This document shows positions 32,544 to 41,373 of a stretch of DNA of 64,000 nt, one piece after another. The DNA is from Vulcanimicrobiota bacterium. GTDB taxonomy: Bacteria > Vulcanimicrobiota > Xenobia > Xenobiales > JADMJV01. The notes beneath the pieces are model-generated. The model was not told where the DNA came from and ran no database searches. It was given only the letters and a program-made list of their open reading frames with translations. How positions within the stretch are numbered: the stretch's first letter is position 1; each line of letters begins with the position of its first letter. Location of the stretch: the NCBI GenBank assembly GCA_019637395.1, contig JAHBVR010000019.1, positions 62,001 to 126,000 on the forward strand, read 5' to 3'. The position numbers and the translations under genes were made by a program.

Positions 32544-33608
32544 TCAGCGCGCTTCCACCACCAACTGGCCGTTATCCACGCGGCAGCGGTAACCCTGGAT
32601 GGCTAAAAGCCTCTCCGCCGCTTCCAGGGCGGGCACGTGGTAAAGATTGAGATAGGCTTTGCCGCGAAAGCCGCGGGGCAGGACCAGTTTTAGCTTCATC
32701 TTATTGGCCATGGCGAAAAGCACATCGCTGAGCAAGGTGGGCGCCCAAACATCCCGGGGTTGGTAGTCAAACTCGGGGCCGGGCTCAGCCGGAGGGACCA
32801 CTTCAGGAATCTGGGTGGCCACAATCAGGAAGCCGTGGGTGGCGGTAGCCTGAATGGCCTGTTTCTGGCCCTGGCAGATCAAAGCGAAAAGTTGCTTGAC
32901 CGGAGCCGGCTGGTGCGTGGCCAGCGTCACGCTACCGTTGACATCGGGGCCGACGATAAAATTCAACCGGGCTTCCCGAGCCAGCACGGCGACCACAAAG
33001 TGCAGGGGTGCGTCCACGAAGTTGAAGCTGGCTTTGCCTTCCAGCCCCTCCACTCCGGGAATGGTCAAATTTCTCTGGGTGCCCGAGGCAGGCACGACCA
33101 GCAAGAAACCTTCTTGTTCTTCGAGCACCAGACGGGCGTTGCTCACCAAACTCTCCAGCAACCCTCGCAACGAGCCCTGACTGACCTTGAGCTCGACCTT
33201 TCCCTTCACGGAAGGATCGATCCAGATGTTCTGTTCCATCCCGGCGGCCAGCAAGGTCAAAGCGTCCACCCGCTCCAGACCCTGCACCCAAAAGTCGACC
33301 GCGTCATCCGGGCCGGCCGGAGTCAGCGCCTGCGGTTGGAGCTCTTCGGTTTTGCCTTTGGGCGGCTTGATGGTCAATTTCCAGTTCTGCTTGTTCTGCG
33401 CCAGCTCCACCGAGTCTCCGCCCACGCCCGTGACCTCGTAAGGGCCGAGCCGCTGACCTTTGCCGACGATCAAAGCCATCTTCGGGGCGGTCACCACCGC
33501 CAGGCGGTGTTTAGCCGTCTCCAGGATTCCGCCCAGCGTGAGCGGCGGCGCATTCTGGGCCAGGGCCGTGGAAGTAAGGAGCAAGGTGGTCAACAGCAAG
33601 GAACGCAT
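32544..33608 (-). CDS. Exported protein with three secretin/TonB short N-terminal (STN) type domains
   Basis: 354 aa with a signal peptide (MRSLLLTTLLLTSTALAQ). After a small beta domain it has three repeats of the STN/N0 fold at about 105-175, 195-265 and 285-354; typical strings are VDALTLLAAGMEQNIWIDPS, FVDAPLHFVVAVLAREARLN and LSDVLFAMANKMKLKLVLPR. These domains form the periplasmic ring of secretins and gate TonB-dependent receptors. There is no secretin pore domain, so this is a ring-only or adaptor protein. ATG 33608 begins the signal peptide. No type II/IV genes are nearby. Confidence 0.7.
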   Translation of the reverse strand: MRSLLLTTLLLTSTALAQNAPPLTLGGILETAKHRLAVVTAPKMALIVGKGQRLGPYEVTGVGGDSVELAQNKQNWKLTIKPPKGKTEELQPQALTPAGPDDAVDFWVQGLERVDALTLLAAGMEQNIWIDPSVKGKVELKVSQGSLRGLLESLVSNARLVLEEQEGFLLVVPASGTQRNLTIPGVEGLEGKASFNFVDAPLHFVVAVLAREARLNFIVGPDVNGSVTLATHQPAPVKQLFALICQGQKQAIQATATHGFLIVATQIPEVVPPAEPGPEFDYQPRDVWAPTLLSDVLFAMANKMKLKLVLPRGFRGKAYLNLYHVPALEAAERLLAIQGYRCRVDNGQLVVEAR

Positions 33609-33697
33609 GGGCGGCCCTTCGCGCGTTTGAAAGGCCGCCCCTCTCCCAAGTTCAAAGCGGGGAGGCCCAGACCGGAGCAGGCTAGAATCCATCCCCA

Positions 33698-34096
33698 ATG
33701 AGCACGCCAGCCTGCCAATTTTGCCAACAGCATCCTTCCGTCGTGACGGTGACCACGCAGGCTCCGGAACAGGAAGCGCAAACGCTGCGTCTATGCCAGC
33801 GCTGCGGCTACCTGCATCAGGTCGTCTCGCAGGTGGCCGTGCTGGAGCAGGCCATGCCGGCGCCCCCCTGCTTTCTATGCACCAGATTGTCGGCCGTGAC
33901 GGCCGAAATGAAGGACAAGCAGGGGCAACTGGTGGGCCGCTACCGACTCTGCGAAGCCTGCGTGAAACGCCAGGAATTCACGGCCGCCGACATCCTGCGG
34001 GTGGCCACTCCCTGGACGCCCGGAGTGCTGGAACTACCCCCTCCCAAGACCCGGGTCTTCCCCAAGCCTCGCCACCGGATGCCGGGCAATAATTAA
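33698..34096 (+). CDS. Small zinc-finger-like protein
   Basis: 132-aa cytosolic protein with four Cys pairs: CQFC (near 6), CQRC (near 33), CFLC (near 58) and CEAC (near 85), arranged as two zinc ribbons. Resembles the treble-clef/zinc-ribbon N-terminal parts of McsA-like or nucleic-acid-binding proteins but lacks their other domains. The C-terminal 35 residues are basic and Pro-rich (PPPKTRVFPKPRHRMP). Divergent from the STN-domain gene with about 90 bases between. Function unknown. Confidence 0.68.
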   Translation: MSTPACQFCQQHPSVVTVTTQAPEQEAQTLRLCQRCGYLHQVVSQVAVLEQAMPAPPCFLCTRLSAVTAEMKDKQGQLVGRYRLCEACVKRQEFTAADILRVATPWTPGVLELPPPKTRVFPKPRHRMPGNN

Positions 34097-34127
34097 GCCC
34101 AGATTGAATCGCTGGTGCTGGCAAAGC

Positions 34128-34595
34128 CTAAAACTCGTCCTCTCGGACCGAGCCGGTGAGACGTTCCGCCGAAAAGGCCCCCGCGTAAGCCAGCGAGGCA
34201 GCGGCACCGCCGCCCAAGAGAAACTTGGCCATGCCGAATTGGTACCAAACCGAAGGGGTAAACCAGCCCACGCTGAGGGCGGCGAACATGGCCAATCCAG
34301 CCGCCACGGCCGGCTCCAGCAAGCGCACCTTGGGGGAGATAAAGCCCACCAGGAATCCGCCCAGATAATAGGCGGCCAGGTTGATGCCGCCCTCGACCAG
34401 AAAACGAAAGTGGGCTGTTTGATAGCCCTGAGTGATATAAGGAGTGGCGAACCTGGCCAGCAAGACTTGAAAGACCAGAAAGCCGGCGAAACTGGCCCAG
34501 ACCCAGCCCCAGCTGAAGGGAGCTCGTCGCTTATTGACCACGGTGGTGCGCTCACCGGGAAGGACAGATACCGAAAGGTCGGTCTGAGTGGTCAT
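34128..34595 (-). CDS. Four-helix integral membrane protein, unknown function
   Basis: 155 aa. A polar N-terminus of ~28 residues then four hydrophobic segments: WASFAGFLVFQVLLARF, GGINLAAYYLGGFLVGFI, AVAAGLAMFAALSVGWF and FLLGGGAAASLAYAGAF. ATG 34595 preceded by GGAGG at nine bases. No family recognised. It is convergent with the zinc-finger gene and divergent from the kinase. Confidence 0.7.
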   Translation of the reverse strand: MTTQTDLSVSVLPGERTTVVNKRRAPFSWGWVWASFAGFLVFQVLLARFATPYITQGYQTAHFRFLVEGGINLAAYYLGGFLVGFISPKVRLLEPAVAAGLAMFAALSVGWFTPSVWYQFGMAKFLLGGGAAASLAYAGAFSAERLTGSVREDEF

Positions 34596-34780
34596 CGCTT
34601 GATATACCTCCAGTTCATTTGAACTACCGCAGCGCAATGTACCACAGACGCTCACGGAACACCATTACAAAGAGAGGTCGGTTTTGGTCTCCCTCGGGAG
34701 ACTTCTCGACAGAGCCTGCCAGAGCCTCGCTGAGTGGCTCGTAGGAGGTGAGCACCCTATCGGGGAAGCAAGCCCGGGTA

Positions 34781-35857
34781 ATGAGCAGTGTTCCCGACGC
34801 TCTGGATGCGGGCACCATTCTTTCGGATCGCTACCAGATCGAGTATGTACTCGGGCTGGGAGGCATGGGCGCGGTCTATTTCGCGCGCGATCTTCAGCAG
34901 AACAAGGTCCCGGTGGCGGTTAAGGAAATGCGCGTCCAGGCCGGCGATCAAAACATCCAAAGGCAGGCCATCGAGCAGTTTCGCCAGGAAGCCCAATTTC
35001 TAAGCGTCCTCAATCATCCCAACCTGGTCAAAGTTTTCGATTTCTTTGTGCAAAACGGCCGCTATTACCTGGTCATGAGCTACGTCCAGGGCAAGACGCT
35101 GCGGGAGTTGCTCAAAACCCAGACCGAATTCTTTCCCCTCAAGACACTGCTGGATTGGACAGTCCAACTGGTCGACGTGCTCTCCTACCTGCACGGCCAG
35201 ACGCCCCCGATTCTCTTCCGCGATGTCAAGCCCAGCAATATCATCGTGGATTCCGAGAATCGACTGCGCCTGATCGACTTCGGTATCGCCCGCTGTCTGC
35301 ACCCGGATGAGGTCACCGCCACCTTTCTCCAAGGCATGGGTTCGGCCGACTATTGCCCCTTGGAACAGTACCAGGGTGTGGGGGGAACCGATCAACGCAG
35401 CGACATCTACTCGCTGGGGGCCACGCTCTATCATCTGCTCACTCTAAAAGCACCTCCTCGAGCCGGCGAACTAGCGGCGGAAAACAAAAAAGTGCCCTCG
35501 CCGCGCATGCTCAATCCAAGCATTGAGCCTGCTCTGGAGGATCTGGTGGTGAACATGATGGCGGTTTACAAACAGGACCGCTACGGCTCCATGACCCAGG
35601 TGCGCGCGGCGCTCCAGAAGGTGAACCGCAACCTGGAGCTACGCCAGGAGCGAGCCGCCCTGGGGCCGGCATCGCGGCAGCGGACTTCCGAGGGCCCACC
35701 CAAGGTCCCCGGTAAATCCCAGAGTACCACCTATATCCTGGCCGGTTTGACAGCGGTCATGCTCTTCCTCATGGGCTGGTTGATCACACAAATGGGCGGC
35801 GGAGCCACTCCGGCCGCCACACCCCGGGCCGCCAGCCCCGCCCCTGCGGACAGATAG
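34781..35857 (+). CDS. Membrane-anchored Ser/Thr protein kinase (PknB-like)
   Basis: 358 aa. Hanks-type kinase domain about 15-275: Gly loop VLGLGGMGAVYFA, catalytic Lys in VAVKEM, catalytic loop FRDVKPSNIIV (Phe in place of the usual His of HRD), DFG motif LIDFGIA, and the activation segment with GSADYCPLEQY. A Ser/Arg-rich linker leads to one C-terminal membrane helix (TYILAGLTAVMLFLMGWLI), so the kinase faces the cytosol with only a ~20-residue outer tail and no PASTA sensor. Start ATG 34781; a GTG at 34748 is in frame but has its purine site too close. Confidence 0.92.
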   Translation: MSSVPDALDAGTILSDRYQIEYVLGLGGMGAVYFARDLQQNKVPVAVKEMRVQAGDQNIQRQAIEQFRQEAQFLSVLNHPNLVKVFDFFVQNGRYYLVMSYVQGKTLRELLKTQTEFFPLKTLLDWTVQLVDVLSYLHGQTPPILFRDVKPSNIIVDSENRLRLIDFGIARCLHPDEVTATFLQGMGSADYCPLEQYQGVGGTDQRSDIYSLGATLYHLLTLKAPPRAGELAAENKKVPSPRMLNPSIEPALEDLVVNMMAVYKQDRYGSMTQVRAALQKVNRNLELRQERAALGPASRQRTSEGPPKVPGKSQSTTYILAGLTAVMLFLMGWLITQMGGGATPAATPRAASPAPADR

Positions 35858-35952
35858 CCCTCTTTCTCGGTACAAAACTCCCCGGCTCAAGTATTGAAGG
35901 GCCTCAGTGCTTCCCCTGGCCTGCTGTAAGTTGAGCCAGGAGGATTTGCACT

Positions 35953-36327
35953 ATGAAACTTCAGCTCTCGGCCGCCATTGCGGCAGCTACCCTACTTTTT
36001 GGAACCCAGGCGGCCCTGGCCCGCCCCTTCGTCGGCGGCACCGTTTACCGCACCACTCCCAACGGCGTTTATCTAAATACCGCCAACGGCATCACCTATA
36101 TTCCCAACAACGCGGCCACCTTCCAGATCGGCAATACGGCTGTGAGCCTTCCCAGGCTGACCGTCGGTCGGCGCGTTAACGCCTACTACAACAATACTTA
36201 CACACCTACTTATGTGCCTACCGAATACTACAATCTGCACCGAGATTGGGATTGGGACCGCCACAACAACGGCTGGCGCAAAGACCGCAGCCGTTGGCAC
36301 CAGCGCAACGGTCGCTGGTACCGTTAA
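35953..36327 (+). CDS. Small exported protein, Tyr/Asn/Trp-rich
   Basis: 124 aa with a signal peptide (MKLQLSAAIAAATLLFGTQAALA) and AGGAGG upstream. The mature region has a short beta part (GGTVYRTTPNGVYLNTANG) then a low-complexity tail rich in Tyr, Asn, Arg, His and Trp (WDWDRHNNGWRKDRSRWHQR). Possibly a surface or envelope-stress protein. Own strong terminator follows. Confidence 0.72.
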   Translation: MKLQLSAAIAAATLLFGTQAALARPFVGGTVYRTTPNGVYLNTANGITYIPNNAATFQIGNTAVSLPRLTVGRRVNAYYNNTYTPTYVPTEYYNLHRDWDWDRHNNGWRKDRSRWHQRNGRWYR

Positions 36328-36330
36328 AAT

Positions 36331-36657
36331 TCACTCCAGCCGGACCTTCGGGTCCGGTCTTTTTTTGTGTTCATATTGCTTGCCCAAGCGACTCAACTGT
36401 TGCAGCGTCAGCAATCCGGGCAGGCGGGCCTGGAGCGCCCCCCGGGCATCCACCAGGCACACCTGGGGCATCTGCCGGTCCTGTTCCCAGAGCCGAGCGT
36501 AAGTCTTATATTGAGGGCTCTCCAGCTCATCCACGTCCACGTAGACGAGCCGCAACGGACCGCGGTAACCCTTCACGAAAGATTGCCAGACCGGCTGCAT
36601 GGCGGCGCAGGCGCCGCACCACCGGCCCGAAAAGAGCACGATGGCCGGCTGGCCCAT
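36331..36657 (-). CDS. Thioredoxin-like protein
   Basis: 108-aa thioredoxin-fold protein without signal peptide; active-site motif WCGAC in IVLFSGRWCGACAAMQPVW, followed by VYVDVDE and the cis-Pro segment MPQVCLVD. It would act as a cytosolic disulfide reductase. ATG 36657 overlaps the aldehyde dehydrogenase stop by ATGA, making it the last gene of the amine/GABA operon; a role protecting the catalytic Cys of the dehydrogenases is a guess. An upstream frame to 36834 lies antisense-like within that gene and is rejected. Confidence 0.85.
   Translation of the reverse strand: MGQPAIVLFSGRWCGACAAMQPVWQSFVKGYRGPLRLVYVDVDELESPQYKTYARLWEQDRQMPQVCLVDARGALQARLPGLLTLQQLSRLGKQYEHKKRPDPKVRLE
36340..36367. 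terminator. Strong intrinsic terminator, embedded in convergent coding end
   Basis: Stem CCGGACC / GGTCCGG with a UUCG tetraloop followed by seven or more T on the plus strand; ends the exported-protein gene. The same bases encode the last residues of the minus-strand thioredoxin-like gene, whose stop is at 36331. On the minus strand an A-run precedes the stem and no T-run follows, so termination is mainly for the plus direction. Confidence 0.88.
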
Positions 36658-38093
36658 CAGCGCAGAGGGTTGCGGTTCAGCACCAGCAAGCGCGCTTCCG
36701 ACATCTCTTCCATGGTATAGGCCACGCCTTCGCGACCGGCCCCCGACTGCTTGATGCCCCCGTAGGGCATGTTGTCGACGCGGAAGGTCGGGTAGTCGTT
36801 GACGATGATCCCGCCGCATTCCAGTTCTTCCCACGAGCTGAGCACCCGCTCCAAATCGCGGGTAAAAACGCCGGCCTGGAGCCCGTATTTGGAGCTGTTG
36901 ACCCGCTCCAAGGCCTCTTCCCAGGTATCATAAGGATCGACGGTGGTGATCGGGCCAAAAACTTCTTCACAACCGATTTTGGCGTCCGCCGGCACGCCGC
37001 TCAGCACCGTCGGAAGCATGCACGGCCCCTGCAGCTTGCCGCCGCAGTGCAGCCTGGCGCCGGCCGAGACCGCTTCTTCCAACCACGTCTGGAGCCGCTC
37101 CGCTTCTTGAGGGCGAATCAGCGGGCCAACCAGGGTGCTCTCCTGGCCCGGGTCTCCCACCTTAAGCCTGGCCACTTCGGCCACATAACCCTCGAGAAAA
37201 TCCGCGTAGATGCTGCGCTCGACCAGAATGTGCTGGACCGAGATACAGACCTGGCCGGCATAGGCGTAACCACCGGCGGCCAGGCGCGGCAGTGCGTGCT
37301 CGAGATTGGCGTCGCTGTGCACAATCACGGAAGCGTTACCGCCTAACTCCAGGATGACTTTCTTGTGGCCGGCCCGGCCGCGCAGTCCCCAGCCAACCTT
37401 GGCGCTGCCGGTAAAGCTGATGATAGGCACACGCGGATCGTCCACCAGCTTCTCGATGTCGGGCACATCCAGATTCAAGCAGGAAAAACCGGCCGGCGGC
37501 ACCCCGGCTTCCAGCACCAACTGGCTCAACAGCAAGGAAGTCAGGGGTGTATTGGGAGCCGGTTTTAGAATGACCGGATTGCCCACCGCCAGCGCCGGAC
37601 CCACTTTGTGGGCCACCAAATTCAAAGGAAAGTTGAAGGGCGTGATGGCCGCCACCGGACCGGCGCCGAAGCGTTGGGTCATTCCCTGATAGCCCGCGCT
37701 GGCCGCGGTTACATCCAACGGTATCACCTCGCCCCCGAAACGCAGGGCTTCATGGGCGGCAAACGTAAAAGTGCTGACGGCCCGGGTCACTTCATCGCGG
37801 GCCAGGCGAATCGGCTTGCCTGACTCGTTCATCATCGTCTGGGCGAATTCTTCCTTGCGGGCCTCCAGCGCCTGGGCGATGGCCAGACACCAGCCGGAAC
37901 GGCGGGTCCGGCTGGCCCGGCGCATTTCCTTGGCGGCACCGGCGGCCGCCGCGATCGCTTCCTCGAGTTGGTCGGGACCGGCGTAGGCGACCTCGGCGAT
38001 GCCTTTGCCGGTCCAGGGATTCGTGACGGGCCGGTTGTCTTTGCCGTGCCAGGCTTTACCGGCGACGATGATAGGGTGTTTGGTTTTTTTCAT
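36657..38093 (-). CDS. NAD(P)-dependent aldehyde dehydrogenase (possible succinate-semialdehyde dehydrogenase)
   Basis: 478-aa member of the ALDH superfamily. Motifs: AITPFNFPLNLVAHKVGPA, SFTGSAKVGWGL, catalytic Glu in VILELGGNAS, catalytic Cys in YAGQVCISVQHILVE, and EEVFGPITTV. The AGQVCISVQ context is closest to the GapN/lactaldehyde/YneI-type ALDHs. In this operon, downstream of a GABA aminotransferase, the obvious substrate is succinate semialdehyde, giving succinate; this is context inference. ATGA overlap with the amine oxidase gene. Confidence 0.88.
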   Translation of the reverse strand: MKKTKHPIIVAGKAWHGKDNRPVTNPWTGKGIAEVAYAGPDQLEEAIAAAAGAAKEMRRASRTRRSGWCLAIAQALEARKEEFAQTMMNESGKPIRLARDEVTRAVSTFTFAAHEALRFGGEVIPLDVTAASAGYQGMTQRFGAGPVAAITPFNFPLNLVAHKVGPALAVGNPVILKPAPNTPLTSLLLSQLVLEAGVPPAGFSCLNLDVPDIEKLVDDPRVPIISFTGSAKVGWGLRGRAGHKKVILELGGNASVIVHSDANLEHALPRLAAGGYAYAGQVCISVQHILVERSIYADFLEGYVAEVARLKVGDPGQESTLVGPLIRPQEAERLQTWLEEAVSAGARLHCGGKLQGPCMLPTVLSGVPADAKIGCEEVFGPITTVDPYDTWEEALERVNSSKYGLQAGVFTRDLERVLSSWEELECGGIIVNDYPTFRVDNMPYGGIKQSGAGREGVAYTMEEMSEARLLVLNRNPLR

Positions 38094-40048
38094 GGGGTCT
38101 CCTTGGGAGCTGGAACATCCATAGTTGGATTGCGGTCGAAGAATCCGTTGGGAATCAGGCGAAAACCGGTGCGGTGCGAAGGCATGACCGGCCATTCCTC
38201 GGGGCGCGGGTTGTGGGTGACGCCACAGGTATACCACAGCACCACATCCTGATTCTGCAGCGACTGGTTGTCATTCTGCCAGCCAGGCAAACCGGTGCTG
38301 GCGGTCGACTGATTAGGATACATGCCGGCCGCATACTGCTCGTCCTCGCGAAACTGAGTGGCCCACAGGTGGTGCTTTAAGAAACCGGCGCGCTCGTAGA
38401 TGGGCGAATCCGGATGCAGGTAAGGCACCGAGTTCTCACCCGGCATCAACTGGTAGCCGGTGGGCTGATTCAGAGCATTCTTGCGATTGGGATTGAGAAC
38501 CATCCAGCTGCGGCAGGCGTGCATGTTCATATCCCGCCCAGCCTCTTGCTCATTCTGAATCCAGGTAACCTCACGCGAAAAGGCGTTCTTGAGCGGGTTG
38601 TCGGGCCCGGCCGGGAGGGCCTGGTTATTCAACTCCACCAGGGAGTTTTGGGCTCCGTCCACATCCAGGTCGAGACGAAAGTTGAAGAAGTGCTGGTGGT
38701 TGGGGGCCACGATGTATTTGCCCACCAGCCGGCCAAAACGCTCGGAGCCCTGGGGCTCGATACCTTTCGACTGGGAATCGGGCACACCCTGAGCCAGCAC
38801 AATGCCGGTCAGCTGCGCTTCCGCCGAAATCGAGCCGTCCTGGCCGAAGACCCAGCCCAGCGCGTAGTCATAGTTACCCACCGTGGCCACATAGTTCAAA
38901 TGCAGGTCCCGGGCGGGCCGCACCTGGTCCATCAGCGAATCGTAGTCTTTGTGCTTCCAAAGAATACCGGCCTCCCTTTCGTAGAGGGCCACGTTATCTT
39001 TCTGCACGTACAACTTGCCGTAATCATCGACAAAAGCCGTGTCCTTGAGCACCGCATAGGTGGGTACGTCGTAACCGCGGCGCAAGGTGTTGGCCAGACG
39101 GCCCACTCCGTATTCGCCCAGGTCGAAAGCGTTGCGCCAGGACCAGTTTTCCGCCGAGGAGCCGTAGGGAACCACCATTTCGCAGAGCGATCCCCGGTAG
39201 AGAATGGGTCGCCCTTTATAGCGCACGTCGTGCAGCACCAGACCTTCACGAGTATGCATGGTGTAGCGGAAAGTCCAGTTGTCCCACGACACCTCGTTGC
39301 CTTTGGTAACGATGCTGGAACCTTCCGGCTGACTATGCAGAATGGGCTTGAGAGGCTCGCGCAGGGGAGTCTGGTTCTCGGGATTGAGTTCGCCTTCCAG
39401 GCCCTTATTGACCGGGGCGATCACCCCCGTGTCCTCAATGCGCACCACTTTGCGTTCGTTGGGATCGACCAGGGCCACCACTCCTTCGATGGGGCGGTAG
39501 AAGGGATTGCGCACATTCTTGGGCCGGTAGAAGCTGAGGCAACGAATCAAGCGCTTACCCGTCTTGCGATCAGCCGGGCTGAGCACGCCCACTCCCCAGG
39601 TGTCGATCTGCACGTTTTCAAAGTCGGTGATGCCCCGTTTGGCAATGGCCGCCTGCCAGGCCGGATCGGAGCGCACGTATTTGGGCGGATCCTCGAATTC
39701 TTCGATAAGAACGCCGGGAAAGACGCCGGGCTTAGCAGTCCAACGAGCCAGTCGGTGACTGGAAAGATCGACCACCGCCTCGTACATCTTGTTCTCGCCG
39801 CGGTCCAGGATGACGGCCAGGGCCTGGCGGCTGATCGGGTCGCCGGACTTGAAGTTACGCACCGTTTGCTTGGAGGGTTCCAGCAGCGTCACCATGGGAA
39901 AACGCGAGCGCTCGTTGAGCTTGCCTTGCTTTTGGAGGATAGCGATCATCTCGGTCAGTTCGCCCTCGGTGAGCGGGTCAAGAGGGTGGGAAACGGGCTG
40001 GGCCCAGGCGCTAAAGGTCAGCGCCAAAGCCAAAAAGGCTTTTTTCAC
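38090..40048 (-). CDS. Copper amine oxidase (topaquinone type), exported
   Basis: 652 aa with a signal peptide (MKKAFLALALTFSAWA), so probably periplasmic. The self-made cofactor motif is TVGNYD with TPQ precursor Tyr393. The catalytic-base region is TYAVLKDTAFVDDYG. Copper ligands: NHQHFFNFRLDLDVDG (two His) and the distal His in the C-terminal CGVTHNPRPEEWPVMP region. It oxidises primary amines to aldehydes with H2O2 and NH3. In this operon putrescine (to 4-aminobutanal) is the likely substrate. ATGA overlaps on both sides; H2O2 produced here would be handled outside the cytosol. Confidence 0.92.
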   Translation of the reverse strand: MKKAFLALALTFSAWAQPVSHPLDPLTEGELTEMIAILQKQGKLNERSRFPMVTLLEPSKQTVRNFKSGDPISRQALAVILDRGENKMYEAVVDLSSHRLARWTAKPGVFPGVLIEEFEDPPKYVRSDPAWQAAIAKRGITDFENVQIDTWGVGVLSPADRKTGKRLIRCLSFYRPKNVRNPFYRPIEGVVALVDPNERKVVRIEDTGVIAPVNKGLEGELNPENQTPLREPLKPILHSQPEGSSIVTKGNEVSWDNWTFRYTMHTREGLVLHDVRYKGRPILYRGSLCEMVVPYGSSAENWSWRNAFDLGEYGVGRLANTLRRGYDVPTYAVLKDTAFVDDYGKLYVQKDNVALYEREAGILWKHKDYDSLMDQVRPARDLHLNYVATVGNYDYALGWVFGQDGSISAEAQLTGIVLAQGVPDSQSKGIEPQGSERFGRLVGKYIVAPNHQHFFNFRLDLDVDGAQNSLVELNNQALPAGPDNPLKNAFSREVTWIQNEQEAGRDMNMHACRSWMVLNPNRKNALNQPTGYQLMPGENSVPYLHPDSPIYERAGFLKHHLWATQFREDEQYAAGMYPNQSTASTGLPGWQNDNQSLQNQDVVLWYTCGVTHNPRPEEWPVMPSHRTGFRLIPNGFFDRNPTMDVPAPKETP

Positions 40049-41373
40049 GAAACCACGACCTGGTGCACTTCCTCCAGGCAGCCGGCTAAGATTTCCATGG
40101 CTTCGTCCACCTGCTCTTCGCTCATGACCAGCGGCATGAGCGTGCGAATGACATTGTTGCCGGCCCCCGCCTTGAGCATGATCAGGCCCTTCTTGAGGCA
40201 GGCCGAAATCAGCTCGGCCGCCAGCGCGCCGGCCGGTTCCTTGGTCTCGGGATCGGCCAGTTCGATGCCGATCATAGCGCCTAAGCCACGGACCTCAGCG
40301 ATGACCGGAAACCTCTCTTGCAATGGCTTTAGATGTTGCCTGACGCGCTCACCCAAAAGATTGGCACGTTCCACCAGACCGTCTTTCTCCAACGTTTCGA
40401 TGGCGGCCAGAGCGGCCCGGCAGGCCAGCGGGTTACCACCATAGGTGCCGCCGATGGAGCCTGTAACCAGCGCGTCCATAATTTCGGCTTTGCCGGTGAC
40501 GGCGCTGAGCGGCGTGCCGCCCCCCAGCGACTTGGCCATCACCATCAGATCGGGAATGACATTCCAGTGCTCGATGCAAAACAGCTTGCCGGTGCGGCCG
40601 AAGCCGGTCTGCACCTCATCGGCGATGAGCAAGATGCCGTGCTGATCGCACAACTTGCGCAGGCGCGGCAGAAAAGTCGGCGGCGGCACCACGAAGCCGC
40701 CTTCGCCCAGGATCGGCTCGATGATGATACAGGCCACCTTCTCGGGCGGCAGATCGCAGCGGAACACCTGGTCCAGCGCATGAAAGGTCGCTTCCTCGGC
40801 GTCCCCGTGGCTGCGGTAGCTGTAGGGGTAAGGAATGCGGGCCAGCTCACCCGGGAAGGGCCCGAAGCCTACTTTGTAGGGCTTGACCTGGCCGGTCATG
40901 CCTAAGCACATCATGGTGCGGCCGTGGAAAGCCCGGTCGAACACGATAATGCCACTGCGGCCGGTGTAGGCCCGAGCGATCTTGACCGCGTTCTCGGTGC
41001 CCTCGGCACCGCTGTTGAAGAGCACCGTTTTTTTCGCATGGCTGCCCGGAGTGATGGCGTTCAGTTTGGCGCACAGGTCCACGTAGCTGGGATAAGCCAG
41101 CACCTGGAAGCACAGATGCATGTATTCCTCAGCCTGCTCCTGGATAGCTTTCACGACGGCCGGGGGGCAATGGCCCATGTTGAGGGTGCCGATACCACCC
41201 GAGAAGTCGAGAAAAGTGTTGCCGTCCAGGTCGGTGACGGTGGCGCCCTGGGCCGAGGCGATGCCCAGCGGCGTGCCGTGGCCTACGCTCTTGGGAGTAT
41301 GCTCATGCACTCGAGCCATCAGTTCCCGGCTTTTGGGGCCGGGTATTTCAGTCTTCAGAACAACGGATTTCAT
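40045..41373 (-). CDS. gabT: 4-aminobutyrate aminotransferase
   Basis: 442-aa class III PLP aminotransferase: DFSGGIGTLNMGHCPPAVV at the start, FNSGAEGTENAVKIARAYTG, FDRAFHGRTMM, EPILGEGGFVVPP, LIADEVQTGFGRTG, PLP lysine in MAKSLGGGTPLSAV. The long form and GIGTLNMGH match GABA aminotransferases (GABA to succinate semialdehyde). ATG 41373 shares a base with the upstream TAA (TAATG). The upstream open frame lies inside the ALDH gene and is not used. Confidence 0.93.
   Translation of the reverse strand: MKSVVLKTEIPGPKSRELMARVHEHTPKSVGHGTPLGIASAQGATVTDLDGNTFLDFSGGIGTLNMGHCPPAVVKAIQEQAEEYMHLCFQVLAYPSYVDLCAKLNAITPGSHAKKTVLFNSGAEGTENAVKIARAYTGRSGIIVFDRAFHGRTMMCLGMTGQVKPYKVGFGPFPGELARIPYPYSYRSHGDAEEATFHALDQVFRCDLPPEKVACIIIEPILGEGGFVVPPPTFLPRLRKLCDQHGILLIADEVQTGFGRTGKLFCIEHWNVIPDLMVMAKSLGGGTPLSAVTGKAEIMDALVTGSIGGTYGGNPLACRAALAAIETLEKDGLVERANLLGERVRQHLKPLQERFPVIAEVRGLGAMIGIELADPETKEPAGALAAELISACLKKGLIMLKAGAGNNVIRTLMPLVMSEEQVDEAMEILAGCLEEVHQVVVS

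Noticed and set aside
38414-40444. 676-aa plus-strand frame opposite the amine oxidase
   Set aside because: Antisense shadow of clearly conserved oxidase and aminotransferase sequence.
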